This document shows positions 6,773 through 15,159 of a stretch of 22,916 nt of DNA, piece by piece. The position numbers were made by a program, and so were the translations under genes. The stretch is taken from contig MNRR01000003.1 in NCBI GenBank assembly GCA_001916055.1, positions 1 through 22,916 of the forward strand, read 5' to 3'. The DNA comes from Clostridium sp. 28_12. GTDB lineage: Bacteria > Bacillota > Clostridia > TANB77 > CAG-508. Numbering within the stretch: position 1 is the stretch's first letter; every line of letters begins with the position of its first letter. The notes beneath the pieces were generated by a model. It did not search any database. It was not told the DNA's origin and saw nothing but the letters and a program-made list of their open reading frames with translations.

Positions 6773-6809
6773 AGCTGCATATAAAATAAATATGCAGCTA
6801 TTTGTTTAT
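6773..6809 (+). terminator. Terminator after the glycosyltransferase
   Basis: AGCTGCATA (6773-6781) pairs perfectly with TATGCAGCT (6791-6799) around a nine-base AT loop. The following tract ATTTGTTTATA is T-rich but interrupted, so it is an imperfect intrinsic terminator. Confidence 0.7.
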
Positions 6810-6882
6810 AATAGAGGAAAATGTCAAAAATAATTACAACTTTTCAACAGGATTTATGCTTTAAGAAAGGAATGAATTAAGT

Positions 6883-7218
6883 ATGAACGTATATGATACA
6901 GCAAATAAATTAGCAGAAGAAATAAAACAATCAGAAGAATTTATTACATATCAGATGGCAAAACAAGCAATTAACTTAAATTTTGAGTTGAAATCAAAAA
7001 TAGAGGAATTCGAAAAAGCAAGATATGAGGCTCAAATAATAGCGATTCAAACAGGCAAAGATGATGAAAACAAAATGAGACATGTTCAAGAATTGTATGG
7101 AGAACTAATACAAAATCAAGAAGCAAGTAAATATTTTGATGCTGAAATGAAATTTAATATAATGATTGCAGATGTAAATAAAATTATTGGAAATGCAATC
7201 CAAAGTTTAATAAAATAA
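6883..7218 (+). CDS. ylbF: YlbF/YmcA family regulator
   Basis: A 111-residue all-helical protein that matches the YlbF/YmcA (Com_YlbF) family, with NVYDTANKLAEEIKQSEEF at the N-terminus, the QAINLNFELKSKIEEFEKAR helix, and the C-terminal segment EAEMKFN-like AEMKFNIMIADVNKIIGNAI. In Bacillus subtilis, YlbF with YmcA and YaaT forms a complex that directs RNase Y cleavage and affects competence, biofilm and sporulation. The length is near the family's usual range. AAGAAAGGAAT lies before the ATG. No ymcA or yaaT is nearby. The family call is firm; the choice of ylbF over a sister subfamily is less so. Confidence 0.85.
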   Translation: MNVYDTANKLAEEIKQSEEFITYQMAKQAINLNFELKSKIEEFEKARYEAQIIAIQTGKDDENKMRHVQELYGELIQNQEASKYFDAEMKFNIMIADVNKIIGNAIQSLIK

Positions 7219-7268
7219 ATGAATTGATTTTATAATGTAATTAGGGACATAAAAAGAAAGGAATAAAA

Positions 7269-7955
7269 ATGGAACTAATTATAATTATTGTAACGATAAT
7301 AGCTATTATTGTAATATATTCAATGATGAATGTGAAAATAAAAGAATTAAAAGCTATTGCATTAAATAAAGAGTTAAATGAAATAGCAAAAAAATTACCA
7401 ACAAATAAAGAAATATGTGAACAAATTTTAAAAAAGTTAGGAAATAACACTACCCAAATAGAAGAAAATGAAAACTCAGAAGCTACATTATATATAGCGA
7501 TTCAAGACAAAATAACAATTGGAAATACACATGAGAGTTTTACCAGAATTCAAACAGTAGCTCATGAATGCTTACATTCAATACAAGATAAAAAAATGTT
7601 AATATTTAATTTTATATTTTCTAATATATATTTAGTATTTTTCATTATTATATGTATACTTACAGTTTGCAAAAAACTATCAAATGAAATTATGTATTCA
7701 AATATTTTTTTGATTTTAAGTTTTATATATTATGTGATAAGAGTTTTTTTAGAAAATGATGCAATGATAAAAGCACAATTTTTAGCAAGAGAATATATGC
7801 AGGAATCAAAATATATAGATAATTCTGAAATTGATAAAATTTATCATGGATTTGAAGAATTAAATAAAAGTTGCATAAAAAGTACAAATTGTAGCTTATT
7901 TATTGGAATTATGATAAAACTTGTGATTTTTAATGTATTAGCATTGATTTTCTAG
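7269..7955 (+). CDS. YugP-like membrane zinc metallopeptidase, divergent
   Basis: A 228-residue membrane protein with a zinc-peptidase core. TM1 is at about 3-20. A cytoplasmic or extracytoplasmic domain follows, ending in VAHECLHSIQ with the HExxH motif (His99, Glu100, His103). Two more membrane segments lie at about 113-133 and 143-161. The motif ENDAMIKAQ (162-170) occupies the place of the third-ligand EFDAS-type motif of YugP, and a last membrane segment covers about 208-228. The arrangement fits the YugP family (DUF/Zn-peptidase of unknown substrate), but the protein has diverged strongly. AAAGAAAGGAAT precedes the ATG. It lies 50 bases after ylbF and may be co-transcribed. Substrate unknown. 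Confidence 0.7.
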   Translation: MELIIIIVTIIAIIVIYSMMNVKIKELKAIALNKELNEIAKKLPTNKEICEQILKKLGNNTTQIEENENSEATLYIAIQDKITIGNTHESFTRIQTVAHECLHSIQDKKMLIFNFIFSNIYLVFFIIICILTVCKKLSNEIMYSNIFLILSFIYYVIRVFLENDAMIKAQFLAREYMQESKYIDNSEIDKIYHGFEELNKSCIKSTNCSLFIGIMIKLVIFNVLALIF

Positions 7956-7972
7956 GAATTATGTGGTAAAAT
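7944..7972 (+). promoter_or_regulatory. Promoter of secG
   Basis: TTGATT (7944-7949), a 17-base spacer and TAAAAT (7967-7972) with TGG before it. The -35 box and most of the spacer lie inside the end of the upstream peptidase gene. The -10 surroundings (GTGGTAAAATAT) are identical to those of the rpmG promoter. Confidence 0.75.
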
Positions 7973-8009
7973 ATTCAAGTGTAAAGAAAACCGTTAGGAG
8001 GAATACTAA

Positions 8010-8258
8010 ATGCAAGTAATAAAAATAATATTAACAGTGATACTTTTTATAATATGCTTTGCCTTAACAGCATTAGCGCTAATCCAATCTAAAGAGGATG
8101 CTGGATTATCTTCAACAATTACAGGTTCATCAACAAATAACTTCTTTGAAAAAAATAAAGGTAGAACAAAAGAAGGAAAACAAAAAAGATGGACAATTAT
8201 ATTAGGAATAGCATTTTTTATTGTAGTAATAGTGCTTTCAATAATATACATAGCGTAA
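8010..8258 (+). CDS. secG: Preprotein translocase subunit SecG
   Basis: An 82-residue SecG, the small partner of SecY-SecE that eases protein translocation. It has two membrane segments (about 4-24 and 61-80) joined by the family's signature loop, LIQSKEDAGLSSTITGSS followed by a basic stretch (FFEKNKGRTKEGKQKRW). Length is typical. TTAGGAGG precedes the ATG. It is followed by rnr, the standard neighbour in Firmicutes, although a terminator lies between the two. Confidence 0.93.
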   Translation: MQVIKIILTVILFIICFALTALALIQSKEDAGLSSTITGSSTNNFFEKNKGRTKEGKQKRWTIILGIAFFIVVIVLSIIYIA

Positions 8259-8288
8259 AAGGGCAGTTCATGTTAACTGTTCTTTTTT
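8258..8288 (+). terminator. Terminator between secG and rnr
   Basis: AAAGGGCAGTT (8258-8268) pairs with AACTGTTCTTT (8275-8285), with two G-U pairs, around a six-base loop, followed by Ts to 8288. It lies only 18 bases before the rnr start, so rnr transcription would depend on read-through. Confidence 0.75.
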
Positions 8289-8306
8289 GGTGTAATGGAG
8301 GAAATA

Positions 8307-10224
8307 ATGAAAAAAGAAAATAAAATTGGAATATATAGAAAAAATCAAAAAGGATATGGATTTGTGAAAATTGAAGAACAAGAAGAGGAAATATATATAG
8401 CAAAAGAAAATTCATTAAATGCTTTAAATGGAGATACTGTAAGTATTGAGATTTTGCAAGAAGCTAATAAAGAAAAGGATAAAAAGGCAGAGGGAAAAAT
8501 AGTAAAAATAATTAGACATGAAAAAGATACTGTAGTAGGAACATTTCAAAAAAGTAGAAATTTTGGCTTTGTTGTTCCTGATGACAAAAATTTTGGAACA
8601 GACATATTTATATCAAAATCGAATTGGGGTAAGGCAAGAAACAATCACAAAGTTATGGTAAAAATAACACAATATCCTAAAAAAGGAAAAAATGCTGAAG
8701 GAAAAATAATTGAAGTATTAGGAGGAGTAAATGAAGCAGGTGTAGACATGCTATCATTAATAAAACAATATGAATTACCATATAAGTTTCCAGAAGAAGT
8801 TGTAGCAGAAGCCAAAAGTTTTGGGAATGAAATAGATAAAAAAGACATTCAAAATAGAAAGGATTTAAGAAAAGATATCATTTTTACTATTGATGGCGAA
8901 GATGCAAAAGACTTAGATGATGCGATTCATGTTGAAAAATTATCAAATGGTAATTACAAACTTGATGTTCATATTGCTGATGTTAGTTATTATGTTAGAG
9001 AAAAAAGTGAGCTAGACAAAGATGCATATTTAAGAGGAACAAGTATCTATATGTTAGGACGTGTAATTCCAATGTTGCCAAGAGAACTGTCAAATGGAAT
9101 TTGTAGTTTAAATGCAGGACAAGATAGATACACACTTTCATGTTCAATGGAAATTACTCCAAAAGCTAAAATAGTGAATTCTGATATATATAAAGCAGTT
9201 ATAAATGTAACAGAAAGAATGAATTATACAGATGTTCAGAAAATTTTAGATAAATCAGATAAAAAAATATTAAAGAAATATGAAAAATATATTAAAGACT
9301 TTGAATTAATGGCAGAACTTGCAACAATTTTAAAAAATAAGAGAAAAGAGAATGGATATTTAAATTTAGATAGAGAATGGCTTCGCAATAGATGTTCAAA
9401 AATACGAGACATATTTTTCTAATGAAATAATAGAGCAATTTATGCTAGCTGCAAATGAAACAGTTGCAGAAAAATTTTATTGGTTACAAGCACCATTTAT
9501 ATACAGAAACCATGAAGCACCAGATTTGGACAAAGTAAAAGATTTAAATAAAGTATTATATAACTTTGGGTATAAAATAAAAATTTCAAAAGAAGATATT
9601 ATATATCCCAATGAGTTTGCAAAAATATTAGATGATGTAAAAGGAAAAGAAACAGAAAAGGTTGTATCAAATATTATATTAAGAACACTAAGAGTTGCGA
9701 AATATGAAGCAGAAAATAAAGGACATTTTGGAATTGCAAGTAAATACTATTGTCATTTTACGTCACCAATTAGAAGATATCCAGATTTATTTATACACAG
9801 AATAATATCTAAGTACTTAGAAAATGACTATATGGTAAATGAGTTTTGGATAAAAAAATATGAAAAGAGAGCAGAAAAAAGAGCTGAAAACTGTTCAGAA
9901 AGAGAGAGAACAGCAACAAAAGTTGAAAGAGAAGCAGAAGATATAAAGAAAGCAGAATATATGGAAAATAAAATAGGAGAAGAATATGAGGGAATCATTT
10001 CTTCAATTACAAACTTTGGGATTTTTGTTGAGTTAGAAAATACAATTGAAGGATTAATTAGATATGAAACATTAGGTGACGAATATTTTATATATAACGA
10101 AGAAAGAAGAGAAGCAATAGGAGAGCACTCAAATAAAATATATAAAATAGGCGACAAGGTTAAAATTAGAGTTGCAGATGCAAATAAAGCATTAAGAAGA
10201 ATAGATTTTGAAATAGTAGAATAG
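8307..10224 (+). pseudogene. rnr: Ribonuclease R, broken by a frame-changing deletion
   Basis: RNase R is a processive 3'-5' exoribonuclease that degrades structured RNA. Frame A (8307-9422) holds the cold-shock domains (YRKNQKGYGFVKIEEQ, VGTFQKSRNFGFVVP) and the first half of the RNB domain, including the acidic active site IDGEDAKDLDDAIHV. It reads properly to YLNLD (ending 9371), then runs into 17 foreign codons and a stop. The correct sequence resumes in another frame at 9373 (ENGFAIDVQKYETYFSNEI) and continues through FMLAANETVAEKF, SPIRRYPDLFIHRI and a C-terminal S1 domain to the stop at 10224. Relatives have about nine residues between these points, so about 26 bases seem missing. ATG 8307 follows GGAGG by 5 bases and is preferred over the ATG at 8295, which overlaps that site. 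Confidence 0.85.
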
Positions 10225-10229
10225 AGAGT

Positions 10230-10252
10230 GGGAACAGTAAATGTTCCCTTTT
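10230..10252 (+). terminator. Terminator after rnr
   Basis: GGGAACA (10230-10236) pairs perfectly with TGTTCCC (10242-10248) around GTAAA, followed by TTTT. It separates rnr from the dnaG-sigA operon. Confidence 0.8.
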
Positions 10253-10281
10253 AACCGTAATATAAAAAAAACACATAAAAA

Positions 10282-10311
10282 AGAGGGAATTATGTAAAAT
10301 TCGTCGAATAA
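10282..10311 (+). promoter_or_regulatory. Candidate sigma-H promoter of dnaG-sigA
   Basis: AGAGGGAAT (10282-10290) and GTCGAATAA (10303-10311) are 12 bases apart. They match the Bacillus sigma-H consensus (RnAGGAwWW, 11-12 bases, RnnGAATww) with a single mismatch, G for A in the -35 element. In Bacillus subtilis the dnaG-sigA operon is known to have a sigma-H promoter. Downstream, ATTATGT occurs at 10316 and 10326, one helical turn apart. No good housekeeping promoter is visible in this gap. Confidence 0.5.
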
Positions 10312-10350
10312 TATTATTATGTACTATTATGTGTAGAATGGAGGAAAATG

Positions 10351-12081
10351 ATGCGATATAGTGATGAGATAATTGAAGAAGTAAGACAAAATAATGATGT
10401 AGTAGATATCATATCACAATATGTACATTTAACTCGAAAAGGAAGAAATTACTTTGGACTATGCCCATTTCATAGCGAGAAATCCCCATCATTTTCAGTA
10501 TCACCTGATAGACAGATTTTTCACTGTTTTGGTTGTGGGGTAGGAGGAAATGTTTACACATTTTTAATGAAAATAGAAGGAATAACATTTAAAGAATCAT
10601 TAGAACAATTAGCGGAGAGAGCAAATATACAATTACCAACATATGAAAATAGTGCCGATGCAGCTAAAGATGAACTAAAAGCAAAAGTATACAAAGTAAA
10701 TGAATTTGCAGCAGAATTTTATCATCAGAATTTGTACAAACCAGTTGCAAAAATCGGACAAGAATATGTAAAAAAAAGAAAAATGAATAGAGAAACACTA
10801 GAAGCATATAAATCAGGCTTAGTTAATAAAAATGCAAATGGAACATATATAGATAGATATAGAGAAAGACTAATGTTTCCAATTTGTGATGCAAGAGGAA
10901 AAGTAATTGCTTTTGGCGGAAGAATATTAGATGACTCAAAAATAAAAGACCCTAAATTTCCGCAACCTAAATATATAAATTCACCAGAAAATGTAGTATA
11001 CAGTAAAGGAAGACACTTATTTGGATTAAATGTAGCCAAAAAAGAATCTGCTAAAAAGTTATTAATAGTAGAAGGATATATGGATGTTATATCATTACAT
11101 CAAAGAGGGATAACAAATGTAGTTGGAGCACTAGGAACAGCGTTAACCGAGCAACAGGGATGGCTACTAAGAAAGAGCACAGAACAAGTAATATTAGGAT
11201 TTGACGCAGATGGAGCAGGTCAAACTGCAATAGAAAGGTCAATGAAAATATTGCAAAAAATGGGATGTGACATGAGAGTGTTACAAATAGAAGGTGCAAA
11301 AGATCCTGACGAATATATTGTTAAATTTGGAGAAGGTAGATTTAGACTTGCAATGGATAATGCAATTTCATTAGTTGAATTTACAGTAAAAAATTTAAAA
11401 AAAGATTTAAATCTTGATAATACTAGTGATAAGATAAAATTTCTTAATGAAATAGCCAAAATACTTTCAAAAGTTGAAAACACAATGGAAAGAGAAATAT
11501 ACATAGAAAAAATAGCAAAAGGTTATAATATTTCAAAAGAAGCAATATATGCAGAAGTAAATAAACTAATATATGCAGGAAATAAAACAGATAAAGTATT
11601 ACAGAGTAATACAAAAGAGGTAAAACGTGTAGAAATTGAAATTAAAGATGATATTATTGATGAAGATTTACAAAGAAGAGAAAATACAATAATAGCAATA
11701 TTATTAGAAAATAACAATAATATTTTTCAAAAAATTAAAGAAAAAATAAAACCAGAAGATTTTAGAAGCGAAATAAACAAAAAAATAGCCAAAGAATTGT
11801 ATAATGAATTAGAAAAAGAAGATTGTAATATAAACAAACTTATAGACACATTTGATGAAACAATGCAGAGCCATATAACAATGTTAATGGCAACAGACTT
11901 TGAAATAGAAGATGTAGATAAAGCAGTAGAAGATATTTTAACAAAATATGAAAAAGAGCGTTTAGAAAACAGAAAAAGGGAAATTTTAAAACAATTAGAA
12001 ATAGAACAAGACGCACAAAAAAAGACGCAATTGGGGAAAGAACTAAGTAATGTAATAATTGCGTTGTCAAAAATTAGGTAG
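10351..12081 (+). CDS. dnaG: DNA primase
   Basis: DnaG makes RNA primers at the replication fork. The N-terminal zinc-binding domain shows CPFH (about 38-41) and CFGC (59-62). The catalytic core contains the RNA-polymerase-like segment ending in FGGRILDD and the Toprim domain at about 236-300, with VEGYMD (Glu241) and FDADGAG (Asp285, Asp287). The C-terminal 150 residues form the helical DnaB-binding region. Length, about 576 residues, is normal. Two adjacent ATGs (10348 and 10351) are possible; the second has the better spacing of 6 bases from GGAGG and gives the usual MRYSDEIIEEVR start. It is followed by sigA after 12 bases. Confidence 0.96.
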   Translation: MRYSDEIIEEVRQNNDVVDIISQYVHLTRKGRNYFGLCPFHSEKSPSFSVSPDRQIFHCFGCGVGGNVYTFLMKIEGITFKESLEQLAERANIQLPTYENSADAAKDELKAKVYKVNEFAAEFYHQNLYKPVAKIGQEYVKKRKMNRETLEAYKSGLVNKNANGTYIDRYRERLMFPICDARGKVIAFGGRILDDSKIKDPKFPQPKYINSPENVVYSKGRHLFGLNVAKKESAKKLLIVEGYMDVISLHQRGITNVVGALGTALTEQQGWLLRKSTEQVILGFDADGAGQTAIERSMKILQKMGCDMRVLQIEGAKDPDEYIVKFGEGRFRLAMDNAISLVEFTVKNLKKDLNLDNTSDKIKFLNEIAKILSKVENTMEREIYIEKIAKGYNISKEAIYAEVNKLIYAGNKTDKVLQSNTKEVKRVEIEIKDDIIDEDLQRRENTIIAILLENNNNIFQKIKEKIKPEDFRSEINKKIAKELYNELEKEDCNINKLIDTFDETMQSHITMLMATDFEIEDVDKAVEDILTKYEKERLENRKREILKQLEIEQDAQKKTQLGKELSNVIIALSKIR

Positions 12082-12093
12082 GGGGAATTCTTC

Positions 12094-13314
12094 GTGAAAA
12101 AAGAGAAAGATGAAAACCAAGTTGAAATGAAATTGGATAACTTTGCAGAAAATGAAAAGAATGCAAAGAAAGAAAAGCTTATAGAAGAAATAAAAAAAGA
12201 AAAAACAAATAACAAAACAGAATCTGATGAAAAAATGACAGAAGCGGAAAAAGTAAGTAAAATAGTAAAAAAAGCTAAAGAAAGTGGAAAAATAACATAT
12301 GGAGAATTAGCAAAAGAATTAGAAAATACAAATCCAGAGCAAATAGACAAAGTATTTGATGCATTTGAAGAAATGGGAGTTTCACTTTTAAATGATGATT
12401 TTGAAGAAGAACCAGATGTTGATGATTTAAAAGAAGTTGAAGAACTAAAATTAGATGAAATAACAGATAATAGCTTTGAAGGAATTAGTGTTGATGACCC
12501 AGTAAGAATGTATTTAAGAGAAATAGGAAAAATACCATTACTTTCATATGAAAAAGAATTAGAACTTGCAAAAAGAATTTTAAATAATGATGAAGAAGCA
12601 AAACAAGAATTAGCAGAAGCAAATTTAAGACTAGTAGTAAGTATTGCCAAAAAATATGTAGGAAGAGGAATGCTATTTTTAGATTTAATACAAGAAGGAA
12701 ATATGGGATTAATAAAAGCAGTTGAAAAATTTGATTATACAAAAGGATTCAAATTTAGTACTTATGCAACATGGTGGATAAGACAAGCTATAACTAGAGC
12801 AATAGCAGACCAAGCAAGAACAATAAGAATACCAGTTCATATGGTAGAAACAATAAACAGACTAATTCGTACATCAAGACACTTATTACAACAATTAGGT
12901 AGAGAACCAACACCAGAAGAAATAGCTAAAGAAATGGATATGTCAGTAGAAAAAGTAATGGAAATTCAAAAAATAGCACAAGACCCTGTATCTTTGGAAA
13001 CTCCAATAGGAGAAGAAGATGACAGTCATTTAGGAGATTTTATCCAAGATGAAGATTCACCAGCACCACATGATGCTGCATCATATACTCTTTTAAGAGA
13101 ACAACTAGAAGAAGTTATGAATACTTTAACACCAAGAGAAGCTAAAGTACTTAAATTAAGATTTGGACTAGAAGATGGGAAAGCTAGAACGCTAGAAGAA
13201 GTAGGAAAAGAATTCGATGTAACAAGAGAAAGAATACGTCAAATAGAAGCAAAAGCATTAAGAAAATTAAGACATCCAAGCAGAAGTAAAAAATTGAGAG
13301 ATTATATGAACTAA
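12094..13314 (+). CDS. sigA: RNA polymerase primary sigma factor (sigma-70/SigA)
   Basis: The housekeeping sigma factor, 406 residues. An acidic and basic N-terminal extension (1-47) is followed by a region 1.1-like domain (about 48-100), region 1.2 (DDPVRMYLREIGKIPLL, 134-150), region 2 with the -10-reading helix YATWWIRQAITRAIADQ (224-240), region 3 (to about 310) and region 4 with the -35-reading helix-turn-helix (TLEEVGKEFDVTRERIRQIE, 366-385). It starts with GTG, 8 bases after a GGGGG site that overlaps the dnaG stop, so translation is probably coupled to dnaG. This sigma factor should read the TTGACA/TAAAAT promoters seen elsewhere in the window. Confidence 0.97.
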   Translation: MKKEKDENQVEMKLDNFAENEKNAKKEKLIEEIKKEKTNNKTESDEKMTEAEKVSKIVKKAKESGKITYGELAKELENTNPEQIDKVFDAFEEMGVSLLNDDFEEEPDVDDLKEVEELKLDEITDNSFEGISVDDPVRMYLREIGKIPLLSYEKELELAKRILNNDEEAKQELAEANLRLVVSIAKKYVGRGMLFLDLIQEGNMGLIKAVEKFDYTKGFKFSTYATWWIRQAITRAIADQARTIRIPVHMVETINRLIRTSRHLLQQLGREPTPEEIAKEMDMSVEKVMEIQKIAQDPVSLETPIGEEDDSHLGDFIQDEDSPAPHDAASYTLLREQLEEVMNTLTPREAKVLKLRFGLEDGKARTLEEVGKEFDVTRERIRQIEAKALRKLRHPSRSKKLRDYMN

Positions 13315-13317
13315 ACT

Positions 13318-13347
13318 AAAAAACTGTTGTATTCGACAGTTTTTTTT
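13318..13347 (+). terminator. Terminator after sigA
   Basis: AAAAAACTGTTG (13318-13329) pairs with CGACAGTTTTTT (13334-13345), with one U-G pair, around a TATT loop; Ts run to 13347. It ends the dnaG-sigA operon just 19 bases before the mechanosensitive channel gene. Confidence 0.85.
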
Positions 13348-13366
13348 AGAAAAGAAAGAGGAAAAT

Positions 13367-14407
13367 ATGGATATAGATACAATAATACAAATAGCAATTG
13401 CCATAGGAATAGTATTAGGATTTAGAATATTAAGTTCTGCAGTTGCAATATTAATCATAAAAATGTTCACATTAAAAAAACAAAGGAAAAAAGCAATAAA
13501 GAAAAATCCGTTTTATTTACCACTAAAAACTATATTTACATTTATAGGAATATATATTGCATTAAGCAGGGTAAAAGATATTATAACATTTAGTTCACAA
13601 GCAGAACGAATGATGGAAAAAATATTAAAAATATCGATGATATTATTTGTTGCTAAAGCATTTAGCGAAGGTTTAAATGAAAAGAATGTAATATTTTCAA
13701 AAATAAGAGATAAAAGTTCTAAAGAAATTGATAAAGTAACAATGAATACAATATTAAGAACAGTAAGAATAGGAGTATATATATTAGCAGGTTTTATGAT
13801 TATCTCCGAATTTGGATATAATATAAGTGGATTAATAACAGGACTAGGAATAAGTGGGGTAGTAATAACACTTGCTGCACAAGATACTGCAAAAAGCATG
13901 ATTGGAGGAATATCTATATTTCTTGACAGACCATTTAAAGTCGGAGATTATATAAAAGTTGGAGAATATGAAGGAAGTGTACAAGAAATAAGATTTAGAA
14001 GTACAAGTATAAGGACTTTAGATCGTTCAATATTACATGTTCCGAATTCTAAAATGGCAGAGACTGCTATAATTAATTATAGTGAAATAGAAAAAAGAAG
14101 ATATTATATGAAATTTACAATTGAATTAGATACACCAATCGAAAAGGTAGAAAAAGTAAGAAAAAAAATTGAAGACATGCTAAAAAGTAGAGAGGATATA
14201 ATACAGGATAATAGTCAAATTATCAGAATTCAAGAGATTTCTGATAATGGATATGAACTAGCTGTACAGGTATATATGAATGTAGTTGCATATATGGAAT
14301 ATTTAAAACATAAAGAAGAAATAAATTATGCAATAATGTCAATATTTGAAAAAGAAAAAGTTCAATTAGCATATAATACACAAACTATATACGTAAAAAA
14401 TAACTAA
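13367..14407 (+). CDS. MscS family mechanosensitive ion channel
   Basis: A 346-residue membrane channel of the small-conductance mechanosensitive family, which opens under membrane tension and releases solutes on osmotic downshock. Membrane segments are at about 5-33, 50-66 and 83-100. The pore segment follows at about 130-175, where GLGISGVVITLAAQDTAKSMIGGISIFLDRPFKVGDYI is the region most typical of the family; only its order is cited here. A beta domain (YEGSVQEIRFRST, HVPNSKMAETAIINYS) and an alpha-beta C-terminal domain follow. AAGAGGAAA precedes the ATG. The preceding terminator suggests separate transcription or read-through from sigA. Ion specificity cannot be told. Confidence 0.92.
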   Translation: MDIDTIIQIAIAIGIVLGFRILSSAVAILIIKMFTLKKQRKKAIKKNPFYLPLKTIFTFIGIYIALSRVKDIITFSSQAERMMEKILKISMILFVAKAFSEGLNEKNVIFSKIRDKSSKEIDKVTMNTILRTVRIGVYILAGFMIISEFGYNISGLITGLGISGVVITLAAQDTAKSMIGGISIFLDRPFKVGDYIKVGEYEGSVQEIRFRSTSIRTLDRSILHVPNSKMAETAIINYSEIEKRRYYMKFTIELDTPIEKVEKVRKKIEDMLKSREDIIQDNSQIIRIQEISDNGYELAVQVYMNVVAYMEYLKHKEEINYAIMSIFEKEKVQLAYNTQTIYVKNN

Positions 14408-14447
14408 TTCTTCACAAAAAAAACATATACAATATATATAATAGAAC

Positions 14448-14461
14448 TAAAGTAAACTTTA
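14448..14461 (+). promoter_or_regulatory. Short inverted repeat before the response regulator
   Basis: TAAAG (14448-14452) and CTTTA (14457-14461) surround TAAA, just before the GGAGG site. TATAAT at 14437-14442 may be the -10 box of the promoter, with TTCACA (14411-14416) as a poorly spaced -35. The repeat could be a regulator site, but it is short and AT-rich. Confidence 0.25.
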
Positions 14462-14475
14462 ATGGAGGAAATAAA

Positions 14476-15149
14476 ATGGAAGGAACATATATTCTTGTAG
14501 TTGATGATGAATCAAGAATGAGGAAGCTTTTGAGAGACTTCTTGTCTGCTAAAGGGTATCAAATATTAGAAGCAGAAGATGGAGAAAAAGCAATAGAAGT
14601 ATTTGAAGAAAATAAAAATAAGATAAAATTAATTTTATTAGATGTAATGATGCCTAAACTTGATGGATGGTCTGTACTTAGAAAAATAAGACAAGACTCA
14701 AATGTACCTGTAATAATGTTAACTGCAAGAGGAGAAGAACAAGATGAATTATTTGGATTTGAATTAGGTGTTGATGAATATATTTCAAAACCATTTAGTC
14801 CTAAAATTTTAGTTGCAAGAGTTGAAGCAATTTTAAAAAGAACATATGGAGATACAAAAGAAATAAAAGATTATGATGGAATAGCAATAGATCAAGAAGG
14901 AAGAACTGTAAAAGTTGATGGTAAGCCAATAGACTTGAGTTTAAGAGAATATGAATTACTAAAATATTTATTAGATAATGAAAATATAGCACTTTCAAGA
15001 GATAAAATTTTAAATAATGTCTGGAACTATGATTATTATGGAGAACAATAGATAGTCATATAAAAAAAATTAGACACAAACTAGGGAAAAAAGGAAAATA
15101 TATTGAAACAATTAGAGGAATAGGATATAAATTCGAAATAAAGAAATGA
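14476..15149 (+). pseudogene. OmpR/PhoB-type response regulator, truncated by a frameshift in its DNA-binding domain
   Basis: The receiver domain is complete: Asp10 and Asp11, the phosphorylation site Asp56 (LLDVMMPKLDG), Thr83 (MLTARG) and Lys105 (SKPF). The winged-helix effector domain starts at about 130 and reads normally to NYDYYGEQ, where a stop falls at 15049-15051. The rest of the domain is present in another frame from 15048 (IDSHIKKIRHKLGKKGKY, then IETIRGIGYKFEIKK) to a stop at 15147-15149. Relatives have two more residues, Arg-Thr, at the junction, so about 7 bases appear to be missing. As it stands the 191-residue product lacks the recognition helix and wing, so it should not bind DNA normally. 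GGAGG precedes the ATG. It pairs with the sensor kinase just downstream. Confidence 0.85.
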
Positions 15150-15159
15150 GGAATTGAAA

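Noticed and set aside
6806..6880. Promoter for ylbF
   Set aside because: A TATAAT occurs at 6807-6812 but has no matching -35 at a workable distance, and other boxes in the gap are poorly spaced.
7206..7236. Promoter between ylbF and the peptidase gene
   Set aside because: TATAAT at 7231 has only a poor -35 (TTTAAT, 19 bases away); in such AT-rich DNA this is expected by chance.
9360..9400. Programmed ribosomal frameshift in rnr
   Set aside because: There is no slippery heptamer or stimulating hairpin, and nine conserved residues are missing, so a deletion explains it better.
11727..12650. A 307-residue open frame on the minus strand across dnaG and sigA
   Set aside because: It is antisense to two clear genes, of Ser/Phe-rich shadow composition, with no domain that I recognise.
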